64,000 nt of DNA from Ahrensia sp. (GCA_002706335.1 PAKZ01000032.1:1-64000), one strand, 5' to 3'. Shown: positions 33,240 through 42,758, counted from the first letter of the stretch. Translations and numbers: made by a program. Notes: generated by a model from the letters alone, not told the origin.

Positions 33240-36116
33240 CTACTCGGCCGGCTCCGCATGGACAATGCGACGCGACTGTTTCGCCTGCGCGTCATACTCG
33301 ACCTGCCATTCCGTCGGACCGTTGGACGGCGTCACCTGCACGGCGGTCACCTTGTATTCGGGGCAGTTGGTCGCCCAGTCCGAATAGTCGGTTGTGATGA
33401 CATTCGCCTGCGTGCCCGGATGGTGGAACGTCGTATAGACGACGCCGGGCGCCACGCGGTCGGTGATCAGCGCCCGAAGCGATGTCTCGCCTGCGCGGCT
33501 TGCCAGCCGCACGAAGTCGCCGTCCCGGATGCCACGTTGTTCGGCGTCATGCGGATGGATTTCCAGCCGGTCCTCCTCGTGCCACGCCACATTGGCGGTA
33601 CGCCGTGTCTGCGCGCCGACATTGTATTGCGACAGGATGCGGCCGGTGGTCAGAAGCAGCGGGAAGCGCGGGCCGGTCCGCTCGTCCGTCGCCACATATT
33701 CGGTGACGATGAATTTGCCCTTGCCGCGCACGAAGCCGTCGACATGCATGATCGGCGAACCGTCGGGATGCGCTTCGTTGCACGGCCACTGGATCGAGCC
33801 CTTCTCTTCCAGCAGGTCGTAGGTGACGTTCGCGAAGCTCGGAGTTGTCGCCGCGATCTCGGCCATGATCTCGGACGGATGGCTGTAGCTCCAGTTCCCC
33901 CCCATGGCATTGGCGAGCAGCTGGGTGATCTCCCAGTCGGCATAGCCGTTCTTCGGGCTCATGACCTTGCGTACGCGGTTGATGCGACGCTCCGCATTGG
34001 TGAAGGTGCCGTCCTTCTCGAGGAAGGTCGAACCCGGCAGGAACACATGGGCGTAGTTCGCGGTCTCGTTGAGGAAGAGATCGTGGACCACGACGCATTC
34101 CATCGCTGCGAGGCCGGCGGCCACGTGATGCGTGTCCGGATCGGACTGCAGGATGTCTTCGCCCTGGATGTAGATGCCCTTGAACGTGCCATCGACCGCC
34201 GCGTCCAGCATGTTCGGAATGCGCAGGCCCGGTTCGGAGTCGATCTCGACGCCCCACAGGCTTTCGAAGATCGCGCGCACTTCCGGCAGCTTGACGTGCC
34301 GATAGCCCGGCAGCTCATGCGGGAAGGAACCCATGTCGCAGGAACCCTGCACATTGTTCTGCCCGCGCAGCGGGTTCACGCCTACGCCCTTGCGGCCAAT
34401 ATTGCCGGTCATCATGGCAAGGTTGGCGAGCGCCATGACCGCGGTCGAGCCCTGGCTGTGCTCGGTGATGCCGAGGCCATAATAGATCGCGCCGTTACCG
34501 CCCTTTGCGAACAGGCGTGCGGCCTTGCGCAGTTCCTCGGCCGGCACGCCGGTGAGCTGTTCGGTCGCCTCGGGCGAATGCCGTTCGTCGGCTGCGAACT
34601 CCGCATAGTCCTGGAACTCGTCCCAGTCGCAGCGCTCGCGGATGAACGCCTCGTCCATCAGCCCTTCAGTGACGATGACATGCGCCAGCGCGGTCAGCAC
34701 GGCGACATTGGTACCCGGGCGAAGCGGCAGATGATGCGCAGCCTTGATATGCGGCGAACGCACGAGGTCGATGCGGCGCGGATCGATCACGATCAGCTGA
34801 GCGCCTTCGCGCAATCGCTTCTTCAGGCGGCTTCCGAAGACCGGATGGCCGTCGGTCGGATTGGCGCCGATGACGATCACCACGTCGGTGTGCTCGACGC
34901 TGTCGAAATCCTGCGTGCCCGCCGAAGTCCCGAAGGCCTGGCCGAGCCCGTAGCCCGTCGGCGAATGGCAGACGCGGGCGCAGGTATCGGTGTTGTTGTT
35001 GCCGAAAACGGCGCGCGTCAGCTTCTGGACGAGGTAAGTTTCCTCGTTGGTGCAGCGCGACGAGGTGATCACCCCGATCGAGTTCTTGCCGTGGTCTTTC
35101 TGCAGCTTTTTCAGCTTGTTGGTGGTGAAGCTCAAAGCTTCGTCCCAGGAGACTTCGCGCCACGGCTCATCGATCGTGTCGCGGATCATCGGGTTGAGGA
35201 TGCGGTCCTGGTGATTGGCGTAGCCATAGGCGAAGCGCCCTTTGACGCAGGAATGGCCGCGGTTTGCCTTGCCGTCCTTGTAGGGCACCATGCGGACCAG
35301 TTCCTCGCCGCGCATTTCCGCCTTGAAGGAACAGCCGACGCCGCAATAGGCGCATGTCGTGACGACCGAGTGCTCAGGCTGGCCGATCTCGATGACCGAC
35401 TTCTCGGTCAGAGTCGCCGTCGGGCAGGCCTGAACGCAGGCGCCGCAGGAGACGCATTCCGATGAAAGGAAGTCCTCATGCATGCCCGGCGAGACCCGGC
35501 TGTCGAAACCCCTGCCCTCGATAGTCAGCGCGAAGGTGCCTTGCACCTCCTCGCAGGCGCGCACGCAGCGCGAGCAGACAATGCATTTCGAGGGATCGTA
35601 GGTGAAATACGGGTTGGATTCGTCCTTCGGCATCCAGCGCATGTTCGGCTGGTCGCTGTTGCGCGCGACCACGTGATTGTCGCCCTCATAGCCATAGCGT
35701 ACGTCGCGCAGGCCGACAGCGCCGGCCATATCCTGCAATTCGCAGTCGCCATTGGCGGCGCAGGTCAGGCAGTCCAGCGGGTGGTCGGAGATATAGAGCT
35801 CCATCACGCCGCGGCGGATGTCCTTCAGCTTGCCGGTCTGGGTATGGACGACCATGCCATCGGCGACCGGTGTCGTGCAGGACGACGGCGTGCCGTTGCG
35901 TCCTTCGATCTCGACAACGCACAGGCGGCAGGAGCCGAATGCATCGACCATGTCGGTGGCACAGAGTTTCGGTACGGAAATGCCAACCTCCTGCGAGGCG
36001 CGCATGACCGATGTGCCTTCCGGCACAGTCACCTCGAAACCGTCGATGGTCAGCATAACGGTCTTTTCCGACCGGGAAGCGGGTGTTCCGAAATCCGTCT
36101 CTTGTATCAGGCGCAT
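33240..36116 (-). CDS. fdsA: NAD-dependent formate dehydrogenase alpha subunit (Mo-bisMGD)
   Basis: A 958-residue catalytic subunit that oxidises formate to CO2. From the N-terminus: [2Fe-2S] domain (GSCRLCVVEI), His-Cys3 cluster (HPLDCLTCAANGDC), two [4Fe-4S] motifs (CIVCSRC, CVSCGAC), a further [4Fe-4S] site (CAYCGVGC) and the molybdopterin domain. The catalytic residue is a cysteine, Cys383 in CARVCHSPTGYG, not selenocysteine. The C-terminal half contains LTTGRILSQYNVGAQTRRT, typical of the family. ATG 36116 follows GGAGTGA and lies 4 bases after the fdsB stop. It is soluble, with no TAT signal. Confidence 0.96.
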   Translation of the reverse strand: MRLIQETDFGTPASRSEKTVMLTIDGFEVTVPEGTSVMRASQEVGISVPKLCATDMVDAFGSCRLCVVEIEGRNGTPSSCTTPVADGMVVHTQTGKLKDIRRGVMELYISDHPLDCLTCAANGDCELQDMAGAVGLRDVRYGYEGDNHVVARNSDQPNMRWMPKDESNPYFTYDPSKCIVCSRCVRACEEVQGTFALTIEGRGFDSRVSPGMHEDFLSSECVSCGACVQACPTATLTEKSVIEIGQPEHSVVTTCAYCGVGCSFKAEMRGEELVRMVPYKDGKANRGHSCVKGRFAYGYANHQDRILNPMIRDTIDEPWREVSWDEALSFTTNKLKKLQKDHGKNSIGVITSSRCTNEETYLVQKLTRAVFGNNNTDTCARVCHSPTGYGLGQAFGTSAGTQDFDSVEHTDVVIVIGANPTDGHPVFGSRLKKRLREGAQLIVIDPRRIDLVRSPHIKAAHHLPLRPGTNVAVLTALAHVIVTEGLMDEAFIRERCDWDEFQDYAEFAADERHSPEATEQLTGVPAEELRKAARLFAKGGNGAIYYGLGITEHSQGSTAVMALANLAMMTGNIGRKGVGVNPLRGQNNVQGSCDMGSFPHELPGYRHVKLPEVRAIFESLWGVEIDSEPGLRIPNMLDAAVDGTFKGIYIQGEDILQSDPDTHHVAAGLAAMECVVVHDLFLNETANYAHVFLPGSTFLEKDGTFTNAERRINRVRKVMSPKNGYADWEITQLLANAMGGNWSYSHPSEIMAEIAATTPSFANVTYDLLEEKGSIQWPCNEAHPDGSPIMHVDGFVRGKGKFIVTEYVATDERTGPRFPLLLTTGRILSQYNVGAQTRRTANVAWHEEDRLEIHPHDAEQRGIRDGDFVRLASRAGETSLRALITDRVAPGVVYTTFHHPGTQANVITTDYSDWATNCPEYKVTAVQVTPSNGPTEWQVEYDAQAKQSRRIVHAEPAE

Positions 36117-36120
36117 GATT

Positions 36121-37677
36121 TCACTCCGCAGCTTGCAGGTAGGGGTTCTTCCGGAAATCGTCCGGGAAATGGGTGAGCGCGCTCATCACGGGATAGGGCG
36201 TGAACCCGCCCAATGCGCAGAGCGAGCCGAATTTCATCGTGTTGCAGAGATCGGCGACCAGTTCGAGATTCTTCTCCCGGTCGATACCCTGCATGATCTT
36301 CTCCACCGTCTCGGCGCCGCGTACCGCGCCGATTCGGCACGGCGTGCACTTGCCGCAGCTTTCGATGGCGCAGAACTCGAAGGCGAAACGGGCCTGCTTC
36401 ATCATGTCGGCGGTCTCGTCGAAGACAACGATACCGGCATGGCCGATCAGCCCGTCCTTGCCCGCGAACGCCTCATAGTCAAACGGCGTATCGAACAGTT
36501 CGCGCGGAAAATAGGCGCCGAGCGGACCGCCGACCTGCACCGCCTTGACTTCACGGCCCGTCGCCGTGCCGCCGCCGATCTCGTCGACGATCTCGCCGAG
36601 CGTGAGGCCAAAGGCCGTCTCGTAGAGCCCGCCATGCTTGACGTTGCCGGCGATCTGGATCGGGATCGTTCCGCGCGACCGGCCCATGCCGAAGTCGCGA
36701 TAATAGTCCGCGCCCTTGTCGAGGATCACCGGTACGGAAGCCAGCGAGATGACGTTGTTGATCACCGTCGGCCGCCCCAGGAAGCCCTTGTGAGCCGGCA
36801 GCGGCGGCTTGGCGCGAACGACACCGCGCTTGCCTTCCAGTGAATTGAGAAGAGAGGTTTCTTCGCCGCACACATAGGCCCCCGCGCCGACTCGGACTTC
36901 GATGTCGAAGGCCTTGCCGGAACCGAGAACCGAAGCGCCCAGCACGCCCTTTTCACGGGCGATGCCGATGGCGGCGTTCATGATGCGGATCGCATCCGGA
37001 TATTCGGAACGCAGATAGATGTAGCCCTTGGTCGCCGCTGTCGCGAGGCCGGCAATCGCCATGCCTTCGATCAGCACGAAGGGATCGCCCTCCATGATCA
37101 TTCGGTCGGCGAATGTGCCGCTGTCGCCCTCGTCGGCATTGCAAACGATATACTTCTGCGGGCCCGCCTCATCGAGCACGGTCTTCCACTTGATGCCCGT
37201 CGGGAACCCCGCCCCTCCTCGTCCGCGCAGACCGGAGTCGGTCACAGTCTGGACGATGTCGGAGGCGGCCATGGAGACGGCATTGCGCAGGCCTTTCAGC
37301 CCGTCATGCGCCTCGTAATCCTCAAGCGACACCGGATCGACAATGCCGCAACGCGCGAAGGTCAGACGCGTCTGATTCTTCAGGAAGGGGATGTCTTCCG
37401 GATTGCCGAGCGAAAGCGCATGCGCCCCGCCGGAGAGGAACTCGGCGTCGAAAAGCGCGGAAACGTCTCCGACGCTCACCGGACCGTAAGCGATGCGGCC
37501 GCCATCCGTGGCGACTTCCAACATCGGCTCCAACCAATAGAGGCCACGCGAACCGTTGCGCACCAGTTTAATGTCGGCGCCACGCTTCTGCGCTTCGCCG
37601 ACAATCGCCTGCGCGACATCATCGGCGCCGAGCGCAACCGCACCGGAATCGCCGGGTATGTAAATCGTGACAGTCAT
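36121..37677 (-). CDS. fdsB: Formate dehydrogenase beta subunit (FMN/NAD)
   Basis: A 518-residue NuoF-like subunit that receives electrons from FdsA and reduces NAD+. A thioredoxin-like N-terminal part precedes GRGGAGFPTGIKW (FMN), CNADEGDSGTF (NAD), and the [4Fe-4S] motif ESCGKCTPCRIG. The start at 37677 overlaps the fdsG stop (ATGA). The C-terminal LCALGGFTPYPVMSALTHF is typical of FdsB. Confidence 0.95.
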   Translation of the reverse strand: MTVTIYIPGDSGAVALGADDVAQAIVGEAQKRGADIKLVRNGSRGLYWLEPMLEVATDGGRIAYGPVSVGDVSALFDAEFLSGGAHALSLGNPEDIPFLKNQTRLTFARCGIVDPVSLEDYEAHDGLKGLRNAVSMAASDIVQTVTDSGLRGRGGAGFPTGIKWKTVLDEAGPQKYIVCNADEGDSGTFADRMIMEGDPFVLIEGMAIAGLATAATKGYIYLRSEYPDAIRIMNAAIGIAREKGVLGASVLGSGKAFDIEVRVGAGAYVCGEETSLLNSLEGKRGVVRAKPPLPAHKGFLGRPTVINNVISLASVPVILDKGADYYRDFGMGRSRGTIPIQIAGNVKHGGLYETAFGLTLGEIVDEIGGGTATGREVKAVQVGGPLGAYFPRELFDTPFDYEAFAGKDGLIGHAGIVVFDETADMMKQARFAFEFCAIESCGKCTPCRIGAVRGAETVEKIMQGIDREKNLELVADLCNTMKFGSLCALGGFTPYPVMSALTHFPDDFRKNPYLQAAE

Positions 37678-38153
37678 GACCGTACCTCGGAAGAGATAGC
37701 GTCGATGCGCGCTTCGTCGACCCGGCCGATCACCTTGCCGTCGACCATGGCGGCCGGCGCACAGGCGCACAGGCCAAGACAATAGACGGCTTCCAGCGTC
37801 ACCGAACCGTCCGGGGCGGTGTCACCGAAGCCAATCTTGAAGCGGCTCTTCGCGTGTTCGGCGATCGCGTCGCTACCCATCGACTGGCAGGCCTCGGCCC
37901 GGCAGATCTTGACGACGTGCCGACCCGCCGGCTGCTCGCGGAAATCGTGATAAAAGCTCATCACGCCATGCACCTCGGCACGGCTCAGATTGAGCTTGTT
38001 CGCGATGACGGGCAGCGCTTCCTGCGGAATGCATCCGAGATCCTCCTGCACCGCGTGCAGAATGGGAAGCAAAGGTCCTTCGAGATTGATGTGTTCGTCG
38101 ACAATCGCTTGGATACGATTGCCGTCGAAGTCGGACGACAGGTCCAAGCCCAT
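37674..38153 (-). CDS. fdsG: Formate dehydrogenase gamma subunit
   Basis: A 159-residue NuoE-like [2Fe-2S] protein. All four ligands are present, CRAEAC and later CLGLC, in contrast to the HoxF N-terminal domain. It is the first gene of fdsGBA-fdhD-fdsD. Upstream lie a TGTATACA palindrome 26 bases before the ATG and a longer inverted repeat at 38233-38253, suggesting control by two different regulators. Confidence 0.94.
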   Translation of the reverse strand: MGLDLSSDFDGNRIQAIVDEHINLEGPLLPILHAVQEDLGCIPQEALPVIANKLNLSRAEVHGVMSFYHDFREQPAGRHVVKICRAEACQSMGSDAIAEHAKSRFKIGFGDTAPDGSVTLEAVYCLGLCACAPAAMVDGKVIGRVDEARIDAISSEVRS

Positions 38154-38178
38154 GCCGTTCCTCCCTATTTGGCCGCTA

Positions 38179-38186
38179 TGTATACA
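38179..38186. promoter_or_regulatory. TGTATACA palindrome in the fds promoter
   Basis: Exact 8-base palindrome 26 bases before the fdsG start codon. The same 8-mer occurs before ligM, gntR and metF2 in this window, which suggests a shared GntR-type operator. It would sit near the -10 region or transcription start, consistent with repression. Confidence 0.6.
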
Positions 38187-38232
38187 GTTTGCCAGAAAAC
38201 GACATTCGGAATCAATAATGGATTTCCGTGGA

Positions 38233-38253
38233 TTGATAGGAGAATCCTATCAA
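38233..38253. promoter_or_regulatory. Perfect 9+3+9 inverted repeat, candidate LysR operator for fds
   Basis: TTGATAGGA, three bases, then TCCTATCAA, exactly complementary. It overlaps the stop codon of the LysR gene and ends about 80 bases upstream of fdsG. GATAG/CTATC arms resemble LysR-family boxes found before formate dehydrogenase operons, and its site relative to the promoter suits an activator. The regulator is inferred to be the adjacent LysR. Confidence 0.65.
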
Positions 38254-39146
38254 GAATTCTTCAGCTGGCCGGCGACCCTGGAAGCGCATTTCAGCAGCGC
38301 GTCGATGACCGGCGTGCGCGGTTCCCGCTCATCGGCGATGGCCCCGATTGTCTGGATCGCGTCGGGTTCGGTGAGAGGCAAGGCACGGATCGTTCCCGCC
38401 GCATTGAAGATGTCGACGACCTTGGCCGGAAGGATCGACGACCACGCGCCTGCGAGCACATGCGACACCAGAGCGATCATTGAGTCCGATTCCAACACCG
38501 GCCGCGCACTGACGCCGACCGCCTCAAAATACTGGTTGATTATGCGCCGGTTCTGCATGTCCGGCGTCAGCAGGCAAAGCGGCGCGGCGCTCGCCTCTTT
38601 CCAGGTCACGGTCTCGCGGTCCGCGAACAGATCAGGCGCGGCGGTCACGAACATGTAGCGTTCGTCATAGAGCGGCACGCTGACGACTTTGCCCAGCGGC
38701 TCGTTCGCAAGATAGGTGATGCCGACATCGATCTCGAGATTGTCGATCAGGTCCAGAATCTCGACCGAGGCGCGCGACAGCACGACGAAATTGACGCCGG
38801 GATGAAGCGCATGGAAGGCGACCGTGAGCTCGCGCACCATCGGCAGCGCCGTGGGAATGGCGGCCAGCCGCACCGAGCCGTGCAGACCGTGACGGGCAGC
38901 GTTGATCTCCATGCGCATGGCACGCGCGTCGCCAACGATGCGCCGGGACCATTCCAGCACCCGTTGCCCCTCCGGCGTCAGGCCTTGAAATCTGGACCCA
39001 CGTTGGACGAGCAATACGCCAAGCTGATCTTCGAGCTGCTTGATCGAGGCGGAAAGCGTCGGCTGGCTGACATTGCAGGCTTCGGCGGCCTTGCCGAAAT
39101 GCTTTTCGCGGGCGAGCGCCAGGAAGAATTCCAGCTTGTCAATCAT
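38250..39146 (-). CDS. LysR-family regulator, probable fds regulator
   Basis: A 298-residue LysR regulator with an N-terminal winged helix (EFFLALAREKHFGKAAEACNVSQPTLS) and a C-terminal effector domain (about 90-295). It precedes fdsG on the same strand, 96 bases away, as FdsR-type regulators do in alphaproteobacteria. The effector could be formate, but this is not visible from sequence. A 9+3+9 inverted repeat overlaps its stop codon and faces the fds promoter. Confidence 0.88.
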   Translation of the reverse strand: MIDKLEFFLALAREKHFGKAAEACNVSQPTLSASIKQLEDQLGVLLVQRGSRFQGLTPEGQRVLEWSRRIVGDARAMRMEINAARHGLHGSVRLAAIPTALPMVRELTVAFHALHPGVNFVVLSRASVEILDLIDNLEIDVGITYLANEPLGKVVSVPLYDERYMFVTAAPDLFADRETVTWKEASAAPLCLLTPDMQNRRIINQYFEAVGVSARPVLESDSMIALVSHVLAGAWSSILPAKVVDIFNAAGTIRALPLTEPDAIQTIGAIADEREPRTPVIDALLKCASRVAGQLKNS

Positions 39147-39415
39147 GGTCGCTGTCCGGCCTTTGAGATTGCACTCATCCTATCGCAAATCACCTCGATC
39201 CCTGCAATGCAGCGCCTAGGGCGGGCTTTCGGAAAGGCAAGCTAACAGGCTGTTATGTAACATTATTTTACCGCAGGACATTACAGAAATTTAATGGCGC
39301 GATGGGCCGCCACGCCATTGAACGGCCCTTTCGCGAACCCACCTTTCCCAATGTTGAAACCCGACGGAGCCCTCGTCAAAAACCCGGACCCCGCCGAAAC
39401 AGAAGGAAGAACGAA

Positions 39416-39748
39416 ATGAAACGTCTGGTTTCCATCGCTACCGCGGCAGCATTCTCCGCACTCGCAGTCGCCGGCACTGCACAGGCTGCGACCATGTGGA
39501 GTAACGACACGGCCGCCATCCAGTCCCTGAAGGCCGGCCAGTTCACCGTAACCCGAATTGACTCCCTCAATCACGACAGGGCCGAAGATATCCGAAAGCA
39601 GGGCGACGAGATGGCGAGTTCCGTGCAGAAGGCGATCCGCGCGAACCCGACCTTGTTGCGCAACCTGAAGGCTCAGAACGTCGAGATCGACAACGTGGTG
39701 GCAGCGGCGCAGGCCGCCGACGGCACAGTGACCTTCTATCTGCGATAA
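39416..39748 (+). CDS. Small secreted protein of unknown function
   Basis: A 110-residue protein with a clear signal peptide (MKRLVSIATAAAFSALAVAG, cleavage near AQA-A). The mature 87 residues are polar and mostly helical in appearance, ending AAAQAADGTVTFYLR, with no cysteine. I do not recognise a named family. The ATG at 39416 follows GGAAG. The region upstream to the LysR gene (39147-39415) includes TGTTA-tg-TAACA at 39251-39262, a possible operator, and AT-rich stretches suited to a promoter. It is a single gene ended by a strong hairpin. Confidence 0.75.
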   Translation: MKRLVSIATAAAFSALAVAGTAQAATMWSNDTAAIQSLKAGQFTVTRIDSLNHDRAEDIRKQGDEMASSVQKAIRANPTLLRNLKAQNVEIDNVVAAAQAADGTVTFYLR

Positions 39749-39758
39749 ACAGAAGAAT

Positions 39759-39791
39759 TGGCGCCGGGGTTTGCTCCCAGCCCCGGCGCCA
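39759..39791. terminator. Hairpin terminator between convergent genes
   Basis: TGGCGCCGGGG at 39759-39769 pairs exactly with CCCCGGCGCCA at 39781-39791 around an 11-base loop. It lies between the small secreted-protein gene (plus) and the hydrolase gene (minus) and can serve both strands. The T-runs on either side are short. Confidence 0.75.
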
Positions 39792-40631
39792 TTATGACGC
39801 GAGGAATTCGCGCAGCAACGTCCATTCGGCTTCCGTCGCCAATGTCGGCGCATGCCCCACGCCGGCAAACTCCACCAGTTCAGGTTTTGGCCCCCGCCCG
39901 CGCATGTCGGCAGCGACTGACGCCGGCAACACGTCAGACTCGGCGCCGCGCAGAAGCAGCGTTGGCAGGTCCAGCGAATCCCACTCGTCCCAGCAATCCA
40001 GATCGCCCTTGTGCACGGTGAATTGCGTGACGATGTTCGGATCGTAATGCACGGTTACCCGGCCATCGTCCGAGCGCCGCATCGAACTGTCCGCCATGCG
40101 CCGCCAGAAACCGGCGGTATTGTCGCCGAACGGAGCGTAATTCGTGCGCAGCCACTGCTCAAGTTCGATCACCGAATGAAAGGATGGCGGCGCACCGACA
40201 TAATCAGCGATCCGCGTGCTTGCGGCTTCCGGGATCCATGGCCCGATATCATTGACCACCAGATGGCTGATCCGGTCCCTCAATGGTCCTGCCGCCAGAG
40301 TGACGCCGATCAGCCCGCCCATCGACGTGCCGACCCAGCGTAAAGTCCCGACGCTGAAATGATCGAGGATGGCCGACGCATGCTCACCATAGGAAGCATA
40401 GGAATAATCGGTCGCGATATCCGTCGCCCAGGACGACAGACCACGGCCCAGAGTGTCCGGGCATATAACGAAATATTCGTCGGAAAGCGCGATCGCTGCC
40501 TCATCGAAATCGCGGCCAGTCCGCGCCAAACCATGCCACATGACCAGCGCCGGCTTCGAGCGGTCGCCCCAACTCGAGACATGCAGTTCGTGAGCACCGG
40601 AGGAGACATAATCCGAGCGTCTCTCGATCAT
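39792..40631 (-). CDS. Alpha/beta hydrolase coupled to an ABC importer
   Basis: A 279-residue alpha/beta hydrolase with the nucleophile elbow GTSMGG, HGLARTGRDF near the oxyanion hole, and a catalytic His in GVGHAPTL; a catalytic Asp is probable in RGAESDVLP. It is likely a cytosolic esterase or amide hydrolase. The start at 40631 overlaps the stop of the LivM-like permease (ATGA), so it is made with the importer and probably acts on the imported compound or a product of it. The substrate is unknown. The region nearby includes LigM, so an aromatic ester is one possibility. Confidence 0.85.
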   Translation of the reverse strand: MIERRSDYVSSGAHELHVSSWGDRSKPALVMWHGLARTGRDFDEAAIALSDEYFVICPDTLGRGLSSWATDIATDYSYASYGEHASAILDHFSVGTLRWVGTSMGGLIGVTLAAGPLRDRISHLVVNDIGPWIPEAASTRIADYVGAPPSFHSVIELEQWLRTNYAPFGDNTAGFWRRMADSSMRRSDDGRVTVHYDPNIVTQFTVHKGDLDCWDEWDSLDLPTLLLRGAESDVLPASVAADMRGRGPKPELVEFAGVGHAPTLATEAEWTLLREFLAS

Positions 40632-41731
40632 CGGTGAGAGCCTTTCTTCATCAGGGTTCCCGCGATGCCCGCCGGGAAGAAATAGACCAGCAGGATGAAC
40701 AGGATGCCGAGCCATAACAGCCAGCGATCCGGGTCGAGCAGATTGGGCACGAGCGGGATATTCGCGGTCGCGCTAGACGCGGCCTCCATCAGGTCTTTCA
40801 GATAAAACTGCGCCAGGCTCATCAGCACGACGCCGATCACCGCGCCGACCATTGTCCCCATGCCGCCGATCACGACCATCAGGAGGATGTCGATCATGAT
40901 CGCGAAAGAGAGCGTCGTCTCGGGTCCGGTATATTTCAGCCATACGGCCCAGACCGTGCCCGCAAGCGAGGCGATGACGGCGGCGATGACGAAAACCGAG
41001 GTGCGGTAGGCGACGACGCGGTAGCCGATCGCTTCGGCCCGCATCTCGTTCTCGCGGATCGCCTCCAGAACGGTTCCAAGAGGGGAACGAACGATGCGGA
41101 TCAGTGCAAGGAACAGGACGAAGCAACACAGGAACACGAAATAATATGCAGCGATCTTGCCATTCATCGAGACGCCGAACAGCTTCAACACCTTGCCGTC
41201 ACCATCGGTCAGCAGCTTTGCCGCCGGTTTGAACAGGTCGGGAGCCTTGTAGACGATGCCGTCCTCGCCGCCGGTAAACTGCGAGAATTGCGAGGCGAGC
41301 ACCATCATCACCGAGGCCGCGGCGAGCGTGACCATCGCAAAGAAGATCGCCTTGACCCTAAGCGACAGCACGCCGATCAGCACCGCCAATACGATGGCGA
41401 CAATGACCCCCGCTCCGCCGCCGACTAGTACGGCGCTCCAACCGGGCCCCATGCCTTTCAGGGCGATCGCCGCGCCATACGCGCCCAGGCCGAAGAACAT
41501 CGTATGCGCGAAGGAAACGATGCCGGTGTAGCCGATCAGGAGATCGTAACTCGCCGCCAGCACGATGAAGACGCAGATGCGCGCAGCGACTTGGCTCGAG
41601 CGCACGTCCTGGAACAGAAAAGGCGCGAAGGCGAGCGCCAGCCCGATGGCGAAAACGACGGCATAGACGATCATCCGGCCGGTGCGGCCGCGATCGGCGG
41701 GCGGCGCGGAGGAGATGGCGGTATCGGTCAT
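40628..41731 (-). CDS. Branched-chain-type ABC permease (LivM-like)
   Basis: A 367-residue inner-membrane permease with about ten segments. The EAA-type loop lies around SPLGTVLEAIRENEMRAEAIGY, and YTGIVSFAHTMFFGLGAYG is the LivM N-terminal signature. It forms the translocation pore with the LivH-like gene upstream. Five ABC genes are adjacent on one strand (SBP, LivG, LivF, LivH, LivM), followed by the hydrolase. The substrate of this subgroup is not necessarily an amino acid. Confidence 0.92.
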   Translation of the reverse strand: MTDTAISSAPPADRGRTGRMIVYAVVFAIGLALAFAPFLFQDVRSSQVAARICVFIVLAASYDLLIGYTGIVSFAHTMFFGLGAYGAAIALKGMGPGWSAVLVGGGAGVIVAIVLAVLIGVLSLRVKAIFFAMVTLAAASVMMVLASQFSQFTGGEDGIVYKAPDLFKPAAKLLTDGDGKVLKLFGVSMNGKIAAYYFVFLCCFVLFLALIRIVRSPLGTVLEAIRENEMRAEAIGYRVVAYRTSVFVIAAVIASLAGTVWAVWLKYTGPETTLSFAIMIDILLMVVIGGMGTMVGAVIGVVLMSLAQFYLKDLMEAASSATANIPLVPNLLDPDRWLLWLGILFILLVYFFPAGIAGTLMKKGSHR

Positions 41732-41744
41732 CTCTGCCCTCCCC

Positions 41745-42749
41745 TCACTTGCCCGCCGCCGGGCGCAGGCCGAGCGGCCGCCACAGCAGGATCGCCATCA
41801 TCAGGATCATGTTCGAGGCGAGCGACAGCTTCGGAAAGATGAAGGCGACATAGTTGCCGAGCAGCCCGACCAGCAGCGCGCCGAGGAGCGAGCCCTCGAT
41901 TGAGCCCAATCCGCCGATGATCACGACGATGAACACAAGGATCATCAACTCGCTGCCGAGCGTGCCCGAGATCAGGCCCTGATAGCCGGCCCACATCGCG
42001 CCACCCATTGCGGCGAGCGCCGAACCAACCATGAAGACGGCGATGAACAGCCGGTCGATCCTGAAGCCCAGCGCCTCGACCATCTCGCGGTTTTCGACGC
42101 CGGCGCGGATCAAAAGTCCGATCCGGGTGCGGTTGAGAACGAGGCTCAGCGCGATGAAGACGACGAGACCAAGAAAGAAGGCGAAGACCCGGTAGGTTTC
42201 GATCGCCACATCGCCAATCACGAACGAGCCTTCGAGCAGCGCCGGGCGCGGCACCGGCATCGGGCTGCCGCCCCACAAGGCGAGGATGATCTGCTCGGCG
42301 ACGATCAGCGCGCCGATGGTGATTAGGATCTGGCGCAGGTGATCCGAATAGACCGGCTTGACGATGACCCTCTCGAAGAACCATCCCGCGGCAAGACCGA
42401 ACAGGGTCGCAGCGCCGAGTGCCGCGAAAAGCGCTAGGAAATTGAGCGTCAGCGAGTCCGCTCCGACCCAGGCGGCGAGCGCCGCCAGCACTGTCGCGGC
42501 AATGAAGGCGCCGAAGGAGATGAAGGCCGAATGGCCAAAATTCAGCACATCCATCAGGCCGAAGACGAGGGAGAGCCCCGACGCCATCAGGAAGATCATC
42601 ATGCCCATGGCGAGACCGGCGACGGTGAGCGTCACCCATGAGGAGAACGAGCCGACCAGCGGCAGCGAGACGACCATCAGGATGACCGGCAGAGCGTTAA
42701 CCCCGCCAATCCGTTCGAATGCCGCAGCCATGGAGGATTGCCTTGCCAT
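41745..42749 (-). CDS. Branched-chain-type ABC permease (LivH-like)
   Basis: A 334-residue inner-membrane permease of about eight to nine segments. The family motif GLMDVLNFGHSAFISFGAFIA lies near residues 65-85, and VENREMVEALGFRIDRLF is the cytoplasmic loop that contacts the ATPases. It partners LivM; 13 bases separate the two genes. It may be annotated elsewhere as urea/branched-chain amino acid permease; nothing here fixes the substrate. Confidence 0.92.
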   Translation of the reverse strand: MARQSSMAAAFERIGGVNALPVILMVVSLPLVGSFSSWVTLTVAGLAMGMMIFLMASGLSLVFGLMDVLNFGHSAFISFGAFIAATVLAALAAWVGADSLTLNFLALFAALGAATLFGLAAGWFFERVIVKPVYSDHLRQILITIGALIVAEQIILALWGGSPMPVPRPALLEGSFVIGDVAIETYRVFAFFLGLVVFIALSLVLNRTRIGLLIRAGVENREMVEALGFRIDRLFIAVFMVGSALAAMGGAMWAGYQGLISGTLGSELMILVFIVVIIGGLGSIEGSLLGALLVGLLGNYVAFIFPKLSLASNMILMMAILLWRPLGLRPAAGK

Positions 42750-42758
42750 GCCCCTCTC

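Noticed and set aside
33258-35465. Long plus-strand frame opposite fdsA
   Set aside because: Antisense shadow; fdsA has all cofactor motifs in the other strand.
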